From assembly GCA_002943765.1 (NCBI GenBank), contig PQWQ01000026.1:248001-312000 (forward strand): 64,000 nucleotides of DNA, written 5' to 3'. The notes beneath the pieces are model-generated. The model had not been told where the DNA came from and made no database searches. It worked only from the letters and a program-made list of their open reading frames with translations. Positions 20,836 to 35,000 of the stretch are shown in pieces; position 1 is the stretch's first letter; every line of letters starts with the position of its first letter. Source of the DNA: Psoroptes ovis. Taxonomy: Eukaryota > Arthropoda > Arachnida > Sarcoptiformes > Psoroptidae. The position numbers and the translations under genes are program-made.

Positions 20836-23800
20836 TTCGAAAAAATCTAAGGCTATACATCGAGAAAATTTTTGAAAAATCGAAAAAATCTAAGGTTATA
20901 CATCGGCAAAATTTTTGAAAAAATCGGAAAAATCTGAGGCTATAGTACGTGGAAATTTTTCAAAAAATCGAAAAAATCTAAGGCTATCCATCGTCAAAAT
21001 TTTTGAAAATTTCGAAAAAATCTAAGGCTATAGTACGTGGAAATTTTTCAAAAAATCGAAAAAATCTAAGGCTATCCATCGTCAAAATTTTTCAAAAAAT
21101 CGAAAAAATCTAAGGCTATCCATCGTCAAAATTTTTGAAAATTTCGAAAAAATCTAAGGCTATCCATCGTCAAAATTTTTGAAAATTTCGAAAAAATCTA
21201 AGGCTATAGTACGTGGAAATTTTTCAAAAAATCGAAAAAATCTAAGGCTATCCATCGTCAAAATTTTTCAAAAAATCGAAAAAATCTAAGGCTATCCATC
21301 GTCAAAATTTTTGAAAATTTCGAAAAAATCTAAGGCTATCCATCGTCAAAATTTTTCAAAAAATCGAAAAAATCTAAGGCTATCCATCGTCAAAATTTTT
21401 GAAAATTTCGAAGAAATCTAAGGCTATAGTACGTGGAAATTTTTCAAAAAATCGAAAAAATCTAAGGTTATACATCGGCAAAATTTTTGAAAAAATCGGA
21501 AAAATCTAAGGCTATAGTACGTGGAAATTTTTCAAAAAATCGAAAAAATCTAAGGCTATCCATCGTCAAAATTTTTCAAAAAATCGAAAAAATCTAAGGC
21601 TATCCATCGTCAAAATTTTTGAAAATTTCGAAAAAATCTAAGGCTATAGTACGTGGAAATTTTTCAAAAAATCGAAAAAATCTAAGGCTATCCATCGTCA
21701 AAATTTTTCAAAAAATCGAAAAAATCTAAGGCTATCCATCGTCAAAATTTTTGAAAATTTCGAAAAAATCTAAGGCTATAGTACGTGGAAATTTTTCAAA
21801 AAATCGAAAAAATCTAAGGCTATCCATCGTCAAAATTTTTGAAAATTTCGAAAAAATCTAAGGCTATAGTACGTGGAAATTTTTCAAAAAATCGAAAAAA
21901 TCTAAGGCTATCCATCGTCAAAATTTTTGAAAATTTCGAAGAAATCTAAGGCTATAGTACGTGGAAATTTTTCAAAAAATCGAAAAAATCTAAGGCTATC
22001 CATCGACAAAATTTTTCAAAAAATCGAAAAAATCTAAGGCTATCCATCGTCAAAATTTTTGAAAATTTCGAAAAAATCTAAGGCTATAGTACGTGGAAAT
22101 TTTTCAAAAAATCGAAAAAATCTAAGGCTATCCATCGTCAAAATTTTTCAAAAAATCGAAAAAATCTAAGGCTATCCATCGTCAAAATTTTTGAAAATTT
22201 CGAAGAAATCTAAGGCTATAGTACGTGGAAATTTTTCAAAAAATCGAAAAAATCTAAGGTTATACATCGGCAAAATTTTTGAAAAAATCGGAAAAATCTA
22301 AGGCTATAGTACGTGGAAATTTTTCAAAAAATCGAAAAAATCTAAGGCTATCCATCGTCAAAATTTTTCAAAAAATCGAAAAAATCTAAGGCTATCCATC
22401 GTCAAAATTTTTGAAAATTTCGAAAAAATCTAAGGCTATAGTACGTGGAAATTTTTCAAAAAATCGAAAAAATCTAAGGCTATCCATCGTCAAAATTTTT
22501 CAAAAAATCGAAAAAATCTAAGGCTATCCATCGTCAAAATTTTTGAAAATTTCGAAAAAATCTAAGGCTATAGTACGTGGAAATTTTTCAAAAAATCGAA
22601 AAAATCTAAGGCTATCCATCGTCAAAATTTTTGAAAATTTCGAAAAAATCTAAGGCTATAGTACGTGGAAATTTTTCAAAAAATCGAAAAAATCTAAGGC
22701 TATCCATCGTCAAAATTTTTGAAAATTTCGAAGAAATCTAAGGCTATAGTACGTGGAAATTTTTCAAAAAATCGAAAAAATCTAAGGCTATCCATCGTCA
22801 AAATTTTTGAAAATTTCGAAAAAATCTAAGGCTATCCATCGTCAAAATTTTTCAAAAAATCGAAAAAATCTAAGGCTATCCATCGTCAAAATTTTTGAAA
22901 ATTTCGAAGAAATCTAAGGCTATCCATCGTCAAAATTTTTGAAAATTTCGAAAAAATCTAAGGCTATCCATCGTCAAAATTTTTCAAAAAATCGAAAAAA
23001 TCTAAGGCTATAGTACGTGGAAATTTTTCAAAAAATCGAAAAAATCTAAGGCTATCCATCGTCAAAATTTTTGAAAATTTCGAAAAAATCTAAGGCTATA
23101 CATCGACAAAATTTTTCAAAAAATCGAAAAAATCTAAGGCTATCCATCGTCAAAATTTTTGAAAATTTCGAAAAAATCTAAGGCTATAGTACGTGGAAAT
23201 TTTTCAAAAAATCGAAAAAATCTAAGGCTATCCATCGACAAAATTTTTCAAAAAATCGAAAAAATCTAAGGCTATCCATCGTCAAAATTTTTGAAAATTT
23301 CGAAAAAATCTAAGGCTATCCATCGTCAAAATTTTTGAAAATTTCGAAAAAATCTAAGGCTATCCATCGACAAAATTTTTCAAAAAATCGAAAAAATCTA
23401 AGGCTATCCATCGTCAAAATTTTTGAAAATTTCGAAAAAATCTAAGGCTATCCATCGTCAAAATTTTTGAAAATTTCGAAAAAATCTAAGGCTATCCATC
23501 GACAAAATTTTTCAAAAAATCGAAAAAATCTAAGGCTATCCATCGACAAAATTTTTCAAAAAATCGAAAAAATCTAAGGCTATCCATCGACAAAATTTTT
23601 CAAAAAATCGAAAAAATCTAAGGCTATCCATCGTCAAAATTTTTGAAAATTTCGAAAAAATCTAAGGCTATCCATCGTCAAAATTTTTGAAAATTTCGAA
23701 AAAATCTAAGGCTATCCATCGTCAAAATTTTTGAAAATTTCGAAAAAATCTAAGGCTATCCATCGACAAAATTTTTCAAAAAATCGAAAAAATCTAAGGC

Positions 23801-23836
23801 TATCCATCGTCAAAATTTTTGAAAATTTCGAAAAAA
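20836..23836. repeat. 44-base satellite array, about 68 monomers
   Basis: Tandem monomers of constant 44-base length ending GAAAAAATCTAAGG. Three main variants: type a begins CTATAGTACGTGG, types b and c begin CTATCCATCGTC and differ in the middle (TCAAAAAATC versus TGAAAATTTC). The order a-b-c recurs over much of the array, a 132-base higher-order unit; the last 500 bases lack type a. A rare variant (GGTTATACATCGGC) recurs at 20896, 21468 and 22260, exactly 13 and 18 monomers apart, showing block duplication. Every monomer is AT-rich and partly self-complementary (AAATTTTT / AAAAATTT). No coding potential. Confidence 0.97.
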
Positions 23837-24700
<864 letters not shown>

Positions 24701-24793
24701 TTGCATTGTTGAATTTGAGATCAAAAATTTTCGAATTTCAAGTCGAATCCTTGTGTTTTCTATGAATTGAATAATTTGGTCCTGAATCTTTTG

Positions 24794-24885
24794 TTAGGTT
24801 GTTGTTGTCGTCGTCCGAAAAGTTCATTCGGCTCATTCGTAAGAGTTGGTTATAAAAATCGGCCAGAACTTTCCGTACAGCCAAG
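24794..24885. mobile_element. palindromic mariner-like MITE, copy 6 (subtype B) in the SLO2 3' flank
   Basis: TTAGGTTG is followed by a 12-base GTTGTTGTCGTC-like insertion, then TCCGAAAAGTTCATTCGGCT; it ends GGCCAGAACTTTCCGTACAG. It lies 28 bases past the SLO2 stop and so probably sits inside its 3' UTR. The extra bases in one arm weaken the fold. Confidence 0.75.
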
Positions 24886-24912
24886 TATTTTTCCAACAAA
24901 AACAGAAAATTT

Positions 24913-26017
24913 TCATACAATTGTACCATTGTATTCATTATTTTTTCCATCATTCATTAGGGTTTGATCAATTGTCGTCGTTGTTGCCATTGTCATTGTT
25001 GTTGTTGTCGATGTTTGTGTTGAATTGATGATTGTTGTTGATGCTGTTGATGTTGTTGAATTGTTGACATTCATTATTTTATTATTGGTGCTAAGTTCTT
25101 CTTCACTTGGTGAATCGATACATATTTGAACAATTTCTGGATTTTGAATTTTTTGTTTCGTATCGTTGCTGTGATCAAAATTATTTGTTGTGGTCGTTGC
25201 GGCAACAGCAGCAGCAGCAGCATTGATTACATTACCATTCACATTATTTCTAGGTACTGTTATCGCTGGCAATATAATACAATCATCACTATCGCTATCA
25301 TTTTCATTATTATTATTATTATTATCGATATCATTGCTCATCATTTGTGATTGTTGTTGCTTTATGAATTCTTTTGCAACGGCCGCATTCGATTCTGATT
25401 CTATCATTAATTTTGGTAGCCGATGACCAGTACGACGATTTACAATTGTTGATTTTTTTGTCGAAATTTTCTTCGAACGATTTTTATTTTTATTTGAATT
25501 ACTTAGATAACTTAAACTACTATTATCCATTGATAAGAAATTATTTTTACCCTTCAAATTTGCTAAAAGTGGTGATTTATTACGATTCTTATCACTGCTA
25601 CTAAATTTATATAAATGTTCTTCAATATTATCATCAACATGTAATGATATTCTTGATGAATTTGTTGATGATGTCGATGTGGATGGTGATTTTGAAGAAT
25701 TCGATTTCGAAACTGTCGATGATGAACGTACGGTTGTGACATCATCTTTTTCATTCATCGATAATTGTCTGGTTGTTTCTGAAATACTAAGCATACTGAT
25801 ACCATCAACAGCGCTCACTTTAAGATTATTATTTGCAGCATTATTTGTTAATTGACAAACACTATCAATACAATCTAGGCCATTATTATCATTTGATTCA
25901 TTTATATCGTTTTTATTTTTTTTCTTTTTTCTACGCATCGGTGATTTCGATCGTAATGAATTGGCACGATTCATAAACATTTTTCTACTATTCACTGGAC
26001 TTGGTTTTATGATAAAA
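24913..26017 (-). CDS. SLO2: SLO2 exon 24, RCK2 last strand and low-complexity tail
   Basis: Starts FIIKPSPVNSRK, completing the DIIFIIKPSP strand (DIVYLIRSDP in KCNT1). About 355 residues follow of Ser/Asn/Thr-rich tail with basic clusters (SPMRRKKKKNKN, NKNRSKKISTKKST) and poly-Ala and poly-Thr runs. The stop is followed by a hairpin mini-element and a GT repeat. Confidence 0.85.
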
Positions 26018-29000
26018 CTTTTTTTTTGATAACAAAATAAAAGAAATAAAAACAAAAACAAAATAACAATTTACAAATTGAATTCAATCATGTTTTCTTG
26101 AATAAATATAAAATATGAGATGAGAGAGAGCATATGAGACTTACATAATATCACCTTCTTCAAGTTTAAGATCACAATTTGGATTGATTATCACAAATGA
26201 AAGATCAGTTCTTTTTTCTGAACAATTATCTGTGTGAAGGATGGAAAATCAATCATGAGTTTTTTCTTTTTTGTTGAAATTCTTAGAATATTCACTAACC
26301 ATAATCATTCGAAGGTATGCCAAGATCTTGAAGTCGATTTCTGACCAAATTCGATATTTCTTGTCGTTCAAATTCATATGTAAGTGCTTGATAATTAATT
26401 TGTTCAGTCAATGGTAGCATAAAATCAAAAGATATTTGTATACCCTTTGGGCAAACAACAAAAAAAAATTTGAAAAAAAAAGAAAAAAATTCAATTACAC
26501 ATTTATAAATGGATGAGAAAAAAAAAGAACATTTTTACCGTTCCAATATCATTCGAATGTGTACTTTGTGTACGATAAATACCGATCGGTATTTCACAAG
26601 TTGTCGAACAAAGACGTTGATATAAACGGCCATATGTACGTATCCAAAGATCATCTTTGGTGATGCGCATCGATGATAGAAAACCAGAACCAGGTGCTTG
26701 ATCGATGCCCAACAATAATCGAATGATTGTTATCATATAATCTTTAACAAAAGCTTGATATAACAATGTATCCAACATGGATGCACTGAATACGTTGCCA
26801 GCAGCAAATGGTAAACGAAACATGTATGATATGTGTGATCCACGATCTCGTTCATGCTAAAAATTTGACGACCGAAAACCAAAAATTGAATTCAATTCAA
26901 TTATTGAAATTCAAAAAAAAAAAAAAATAATTCACCTTTTCCATTTTAGACAATGATAATGCATAAATATCATGTGCACGAAATTGCATAAAACGCATAT
27001 TACTTGATTGTGATAATTCAGTTATTATTCTAACTGATGGAAACATTTTAAACATTGTTTGTACGGCTACAATCGTATTACAATCGGATAGATAATCTTC
27101 TTCGGCCGAATTCGTTGTTTCTTTGTTAACGACGACAACCGAATCGGCCAAATTAATACCGGCTCTAATTAAATCATCAAGACTAGAATATTTTTCCAGA
27201 CAGAAATTTGAATGTTTTGTGATTTATTATTATTTTCCATACGAATGAAAATCAACATTGAAAATACATGAAAATCAATATCATTAATCTTGATTAAATG
27301 TAATTTAAATAACAAAAATAAAGAAAACATACTTATCGATACATCCTTTCATCCAATAAACTAATGGAAACCATGAAATAGCATCGATAAATGCTAAACT
27401 TGGTGTTTTTTCCAACAACAATATAATTGGCCTTAGACTTGTTGGTTGATGGAAATATGCACGCAACGGTATTATGAAATTATAAATACCATTACTAGCA
27501 TAATCGGCTGCCAATATTATACATTTAATACCTTGCCAATTATAATCACGTGCATGAAAATATGGACAATGTTCACATGGCTATGGTTCGTATATATTAA
27601 ATGGTTGATGATGGTGATGACCATAATTATATGGGAAATAAATAAAAATAAATGAAATCATAGAAAACACAAAACAAATTAATGATCATATTAATTGACT
27701 GACATATATTCACAATGTATTTTGAGTTACATTGAAACAACAATAAAATGCATTTGATATCGATATAACATTGTTATTTCTAATTACATTAGTTTTTAGG
27801 CCAAGAACGAAAAGCCATGTATATCAATGTCTACACAAGAAAAACTGTATATAGATCAAAGATGACCGAAAAAATTGTAATCGATATTCATTAGAAACAA
27901 ATATCTAAGATATAATATCTTAATGATATTATTGTAATAATTTGCGCCTTTGTGTATGTATGTGTTACACTCATTTTCATTTTCTTCCACTGTTTTTGTC
28001 TTTGAGTAAATTAGAAATTGTAATGATAAAAAGGTCCATTCAATACATTCATTTCCTAAACAAATTTATATTTTTTCAATGTAATTTCAAACATGTATTT
28101 GCTTTATATGTTTGAAATTTTCTCATGTTCAATTTTAATGTCAATGGTCAAAAATGAAAAATGACCATCAAATGTTATAAGGCTATAAATATTTATTGTT
28201 TCCATCTCTCCGTTCTCTATGGATCTCTTTATTGTATTTTGATTCGATTAAAAGCCGAATCATCCGATGATGAAAAATTGAACAAATTGAACAATCGGAA
28301 TTGAACAATTTTTTCTTTTCTTAAGAATATTTTCTTTGGACAATAAATTTTTACGAATTTAAATGATGATGATGATCATTATCATCATCAAATCAAATAA
28401 AATGATGTTTTATTGCATTATAATCATTGTTATTCGGCTATTTGTATTGATTTTCGTATGAAATAAAGCATTTAATAATACCAATACACGCAGACCGATA
28501 GATCACACAATCATAAACACAGAGATATTGATTGTGGTTTTTACGATTTTTCTGTGTTTGCTTTGCTTTGATTTGATTTCACATGTTATATGTCCATGTT
28601 TTAAATGTTTTGCGCTAATTCAATTCATGTTCAATTTTCCATGGCAAACATTATCACATCACTAATAATAGCAATAATGATAATAACATCATTTTAATGT
28701 TTATTATGACACTTTTTCTCTGATTTGATTTTTTTTTGTCTGATTAGTTTTTCCTATGAGTATTTTTCATTGGTTTTATCTCGATATTTTGATATTTTGT
28801 TTCAATTTTACTTTTTTAAATTTCGCAAAACATAACGACATTCGCAGCAGTAGAATGTATTTTGGGGTACACAACACACACAACACACAAATAAAATTGA
28901 TGAGGCCTCAATCTTTAAATTTTATGCGATGTTTTGTTAACCATTAAACATGATTTGGCTGAAAAACGAGATGAAACATCCCATATTATGTTTGAATGGA

Positions 29001-32000
29001 AAAAGTTTGATCAATTTTCCTTTCTTTTCTCCCTTAAATATCTGATATTTGAAAGATGTTTTTGAATGAATGTGTTTTTGAATGAATTCATTCATTCATT
29101 TCAAAGTAATTCGAGATATTTAAGATTATTTTGGACAAACAAAAATTGAAAAAGATTCAAATAAACTTTTATTGATTGATTAAATATATTTACCATCGAT
29201 ATTTGAAGACAACATGGTGGTTTTTTTTCTTTGAGCAAATAACAAAGTGTCGGCGATACACCAACATATGGTGATACTGGTGGAAATCCTTTGATGATGC
29301 TTTAATTGATCGTAATAAGATTGATTAGAGGATAAGGAATAGGAAAAAATGATAAGAAGAAATATATGATTAGAAATTTTGAAAAAATAGAAATAATAAA
29401 TAATTTCAAACATTTTTCAAACAAAATAAATATGAAAAATTCCATTGAAATTAATTTGAAAATTTTGGTTCTCTTGAAACGAATCGATTGGGAAAAATTA
29501 TTAGACTGGAATTGTTTTCGGTTTCAAATTTTCAAATTTATTTCGAGTAAACAATGGCTTTCATTTGAAATTCTTCCTTGCGAAAAAAAAATGGCTTTGA
29601 TTCAGCTTGGATTGAACCAAAAAGAGAAAGAATCCATGGAAAAATTGAAGCATTTTTCTCATAAGATTTCTCATATAATTTCTTACGAATTTTTCAAATG
29701 AAAAAGAAAAAAAAATGAAACAAACATTATCCAAGATATGACACAAATGACATTTATTAAGATGATGAAAAATCTTGAAAAATTCAACCAAAAAACAAAA
29801 AAAAAACGAAAAATGAAAATATTTCAAATGACAACTTTCATTGAAAAATATTTGTCATAATTTTTCATATTTTTCTTATTCTTGTTGTCATATTTTTCTT
29901 ATTTTCTCGTTTTAGTTTTGTTTCAAACAAAAATTTCTAAGAAAATGATGAAAAATAATAAAGAAATCTTACAAAAATGTCTTTGAATAAATCCATTAAA
30001 AATGAATGAATGTGATAATAATATCACTGAATATATACAGATTGAATACGAATTCTTATGTCTCATATACACTGAATATAGACACATAGGTCTCTTCTCT
30101 ATCCATAAAACAAAACAAAAAAAAAAAAAAAACAAATCAAACATATTTCAACGGTGAAAAGAAAAGCAAAAAATTAATTGAAAAAAATTATTACGAGAAA
30201 AGGTAAATGTTGTCGTATTTTCATCAGGGAAAATAACGGAGAGATTCATTCATTCATTTTCATCCATTCATTTTCGACTTGGTGTCGTGTTTACTCGCAT
30301 TATTTGTTTATTTATTTGTTTTTTCATTTATTCATTTTCATATTTTTTTTTATACATTTTCGCTCCTGTGCAAATTTCTAAGAAATGAAGTTTTCTTAAT
30401 ACAGATGATTAATCTATCAAAACATTGCTATTACAAGCGTACTGTACAACACGACATAGACAGACTAATACAATCGAATGTATGCTGGATGATGATGATG
30501 AATCACAGTTCAAAATTTGAAAAAATTTAAATTTAAAAAATTTTAAAAATGTTTTAAAATGAAAATAAATTGAATTTCATTTTTTCTTCCACCATTTTGT
30601 TTTCACTCGGTCTTTATTTGTGTAAATTTTCTTCCATCAAAACACGCAGAATACATGCAAACAGGAAAAAAAAACAATCATTGACGATCAGTACAATAAT
30701 CAGTGCAGTGCATACGTAGAGATACTCAAGAGAATTTCAGACCTTTTCAAACCTGAAATTGCGTTTCATTCGAAAAAAAAAATTTCAAATTCAAATTCAA
30801 ATTCATTTCAATTTCGAAAATTTTCATCATTCAATTTTCAAATTTATTTTTGTTTCTTGAAAAGAAAAAAAAAACAAATTAAATTGTTTTGAATTTCTGA
30901 GAATTGAATTGAATTTTGAAAATTTGAATTTATTCTTAGATTTTTATTTGTAAATCAAATTTCTTCAGAATTTTTTTCTATTTTCTTCATTTGAACTTTT
31001 TTTAAAATGAATTTATATCCTGGCACATCATTGAGACACATTTTACCAAGTAATAATAATAACAGGGTCAACACATTAGCACAAATTTGATTGAGAAAAT
31101 TGAAAATTCAATCAATGAAATCTATTGACCAATTTATTCAATACAAATATATTCATAGAATTATTCAATTTCGGTATTTTTATTGAAAACCCATGACCAC
31201 CTTTACATTTTCTGAGCTAATAATTGAATGATTTATGAAGCAATCGAAACAAATTGAAATGAAATTGATTTGTTCCTTGAATTATTCATGGTAAAAAATT
31301 CAGAATAATTTTAAAAATTTCGAGTCTTCCATTTTCAACTATTCCAGTGATTTTCAATCATCCATTGATTTTCAACTATGCCATTGATTTTCTATGGCAA
31401 AAATTATACATTACATGTTATACATTGAATATATCATAAGAAGAAGATTATGAATCTTACTTAATATGAATGTCATTCGTTTCATTCATACATTTTGAAA
31501 ATGGAATAAAATTTTCATGGATAAATATATGAATGAATTGAATTGAAATGAAATGAAATGAATGGATAAATAAATAATGTTCAAGCTCACACACACTTGT
31601 TTGTATGTGTGTGTGTGTATGCTTAAATCATAAATATTTATCCTTTAAAAAAAAAGTACCAGGTTGTCCGAAAAATTCATTTCGTTTGATCAATAGAGTT
31701 GTTAAGGAAAATCGGCCAAAACTTTTCGGACAATCTAATATAATATTTTTTTTCTGGTTATTTATTTATATATTTAGATTTATGTGTGTACATGTGTGTG
31801 TGTATATTGGTTAATGGAAAAGTTTCATTGATTTATCTTCTTTCACACACTTCTTTTGATCTTTAGATATTTTTATTTTTTGAAAAAAAAATATTTTTCA
31901 TATTTTTTTTCAAAGTGACAAGATTTTTTCAATTCAGTGGTAATATTTGTGAGTATATTTTGATATATGATGATAATATTCAAGGGCTACTGAACTAAAT

Positions 32001-35000
32001 ATGATTATTGTCGATGATGGTGTTTATATTTGTCTTATGTATATGTGGTTTATTTGTTTGTTTATTTCGGGTTTTAAAAATGGAAATATTATTATTTTAT
32101 ATCGGTCAATAACCAAAAAATAAATTATTATTTTTTAAAAAATATGAGAAAAAATCTGATTATAATTGTTTTTAATGATTAAATATTACTTACACGGAAT
32201 TTTCCACTGGAAATGTCCATTGATTTTCTGAATGTTTTTCCAATTGTTTATTAGTATTTTGATTATTATTGGTTGATGCTGTTGTGGTTGTTTGATTATT
32301 ATTATTATTATTATCATTTTTATTATCAATTTGTGGTATATCTTGTTGATCATCATCTTGATTATTATTATTATTATTATTATCATCATCTTGATCACTA
32401 GATTCGGTCGATGTTTCACTATCACTATTATCACCGAGCATTGCTGGTACTGGTGCAATACTTGGTCGCCTTCCTCTTGCAGCCACTACATCATTCGATT
32501 TGGTTGCCGGTGAACCGAATTCAATTTTAGGCACTTCTAAATGACTCAAATGTTTACCAGCTGTGACACGTTTTACTTTGGTAGCAAATTCTGCAACAGC
32601 ATGTTTTAATCTAGTTGGTGAAGAATCACGATGCTTACCTAATGCAAAATCCGATAAAAATAAACTTGATGATTTACGGCGTAGATTACTGAATGAAAAT
32701 GGATTTCCACTACTGCTCGTATTGCTTATATTATCTTTTCCATTATTATAATCAGTGGTTAATAGATGCATTGCTGATGCATTACTTTCATTTCTATCAT
32801 TCTAAATAGATCAAATAAATAAATAATGATAATGATAATGATTATAATAAAAAAGTTTAATTGTTTTTTATTATTATTATTTTTCGAATTTTCATTCGAA
32901 TTCATTAAATAAATACAAACTTTTTTCGATCTAATTAATCCTAATGGTGATGATGATAATATTATCGGATGATGATGATTAATAGCTGATGTTGGTGAGT
33001 TAATATCATTATCATTATCATTGTTATGATTATCATCAACATTATTATTATTAACATCATCATTAACATTATCGATTATCATTTTGATTGTTGAATCATC
33101 ATTATTTTTGTTACTATTATTATTATTATTACTATCTAAACTATCTTTATGTTTATTTTGATTTTCATTTTTATTATTATTATATTCACCAATATCATTA
33201 TCATCATTATTATTAATATTATCATTATTTAATGCGATATTTTCCAATAATTTTAATGGAAATTGTTGTTGTTGTTGTTGTTGATTAATAATATTATTAC
33301 TAATATCAAAAAATTTTTTCTTATTATTACAATTATTAATATTGTCTTTGATATCTTTATTATTTTTATTATTATTATTATTATCATTATCAGTGGTATT
33401 CGATATTTGATTACCGGATATGGCCACGTTTGTTGCATCCAATGATGATGATGTTCCCATAATGTTTGTGTTTGCTGATAATCCTCCAGCTGCTGCTGCT
33501 GCTGCTGTTGCTGCTGTCGTCGTCGATGATGTTGATGTTGTTGTCGATACAAATGTTGAATTTTCTTCTTTAGCAATATTCATATAAAAACAAACATCAG
33601 AATGTTTTAGAACATATGATGGTCCAGGATTGAGCATTATTGGCCATGTACCATGCATATCGGTTTGTATTCCAATCAATGCAACACCATATCTTTTATC
33701 AAAAATGAGAGAGGAGAAAAAATTGAAAAGAATTATCATTTTTTAATGGAATAATAATCGAATTTCATTTTTATTATTAATTTTTAAATATGTGAAAAAT
33801 ATAATTCAAAATCTAAATTGAAATAGCTATAATCTTTCAATGGGAAAAATATCAAAGAATTCATTTTAATGTTTCCTTTTGCTGCAATCCGATTATTGAT
33901 TTGAATATTCAAAAAAAAAAAATCATTTCGAAAATTTCAAAATTTGAAATTTCAATCAAAGAATGCACAATATTTTGATATTCGAGACTTGTTTCGGCCC
34001 ATTATTTTGTTGCGAAATATTCATGAAGAATAATTCATTCCATTTATTAATCATTAAATATGAGACTTTCAACTTTGCATTTGTGTGTGTGCTGCTGCAG
34101 CACCAAGCAGCAGCAGTCATTTCATTCAAACATTCATAAATTGAATCATTTCAATTTGATCTGATTTGAGAGATATGGAAAAATTATGACAAGTTAATGA
34201 ACGAGAATAAATATGCATAAATCATATGCACATAAATCTAAATGGTAGAATAAAATTAAAACAAAAAGAAACACAGAATCATCAAAAAATGGATGATGAG
34301 TAGTAATTATTAAAAATCAAAATGTAAATGAATTGTTCAATGATAATGAATTTTTGTCATCATCATTATTTTTTTTAATGGTGTTTTGGGCATGGAATTT
34401 GAATGTGATTTTCTTTTGTTTTTGTAGATTTTTTGATTTTTAATATAGAAATGTGAATGATTTTAATTTATGATAAAATTTGCTGATTTAAATTATTATT
34501 ATTATTATTAATATTGACAATATTTAAATAATTTGACAATTACAACAAAATTGACATTTTTGCATCGTTTGTTCATCGAAATCATTATTATGATTATTAT
34601 GATGATTGTCAGTGTTATTATTATTATGAGTTTTCGCATTTATACAATTAATTTTCTGTGGCTCTTTTTGATTGGTTGTAGTTGTTGATTTTATTATTTT
34701 CATCAAATTTGATTCATTCATTTGTTGATTATCATTATTATCATTTTTGATTGGTTGTTGGTTTTTAATGGAACAATTTACATTTTTATTACTTATGCTA
34801 AGGTTATTGTTATTCATTTTCGATTGATTTACGTCAATTTTAATCGATTTACTCCTCGATGATTGAACATTTTTCATTGATTTCTCAGGCTTTTTCTTTG
34901 TGCTATTTTTTTTATTATTTCTATTCGTATGCCATTCATCAATTTCTTTTTGTGTAACACGTTTCTCTTTGAACATTATTTCGACCAATATCGATGGTGT

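Noticed and set aside
20836..23836. CRISPR-like array
   Set aside because: Monomers are contiguous 44-base repeats without unique spacers, in a eukaryotic genome; it is a satellite.
29366..29701. 111-codon plus-strand frame in SLO2 intron 17
   Set aside because: Composition is that of AT-rich noncoding DNA (Ile, Lys, Phe, Asn), with no domain, signal or splice context, and comparable frames occur on the other strand.
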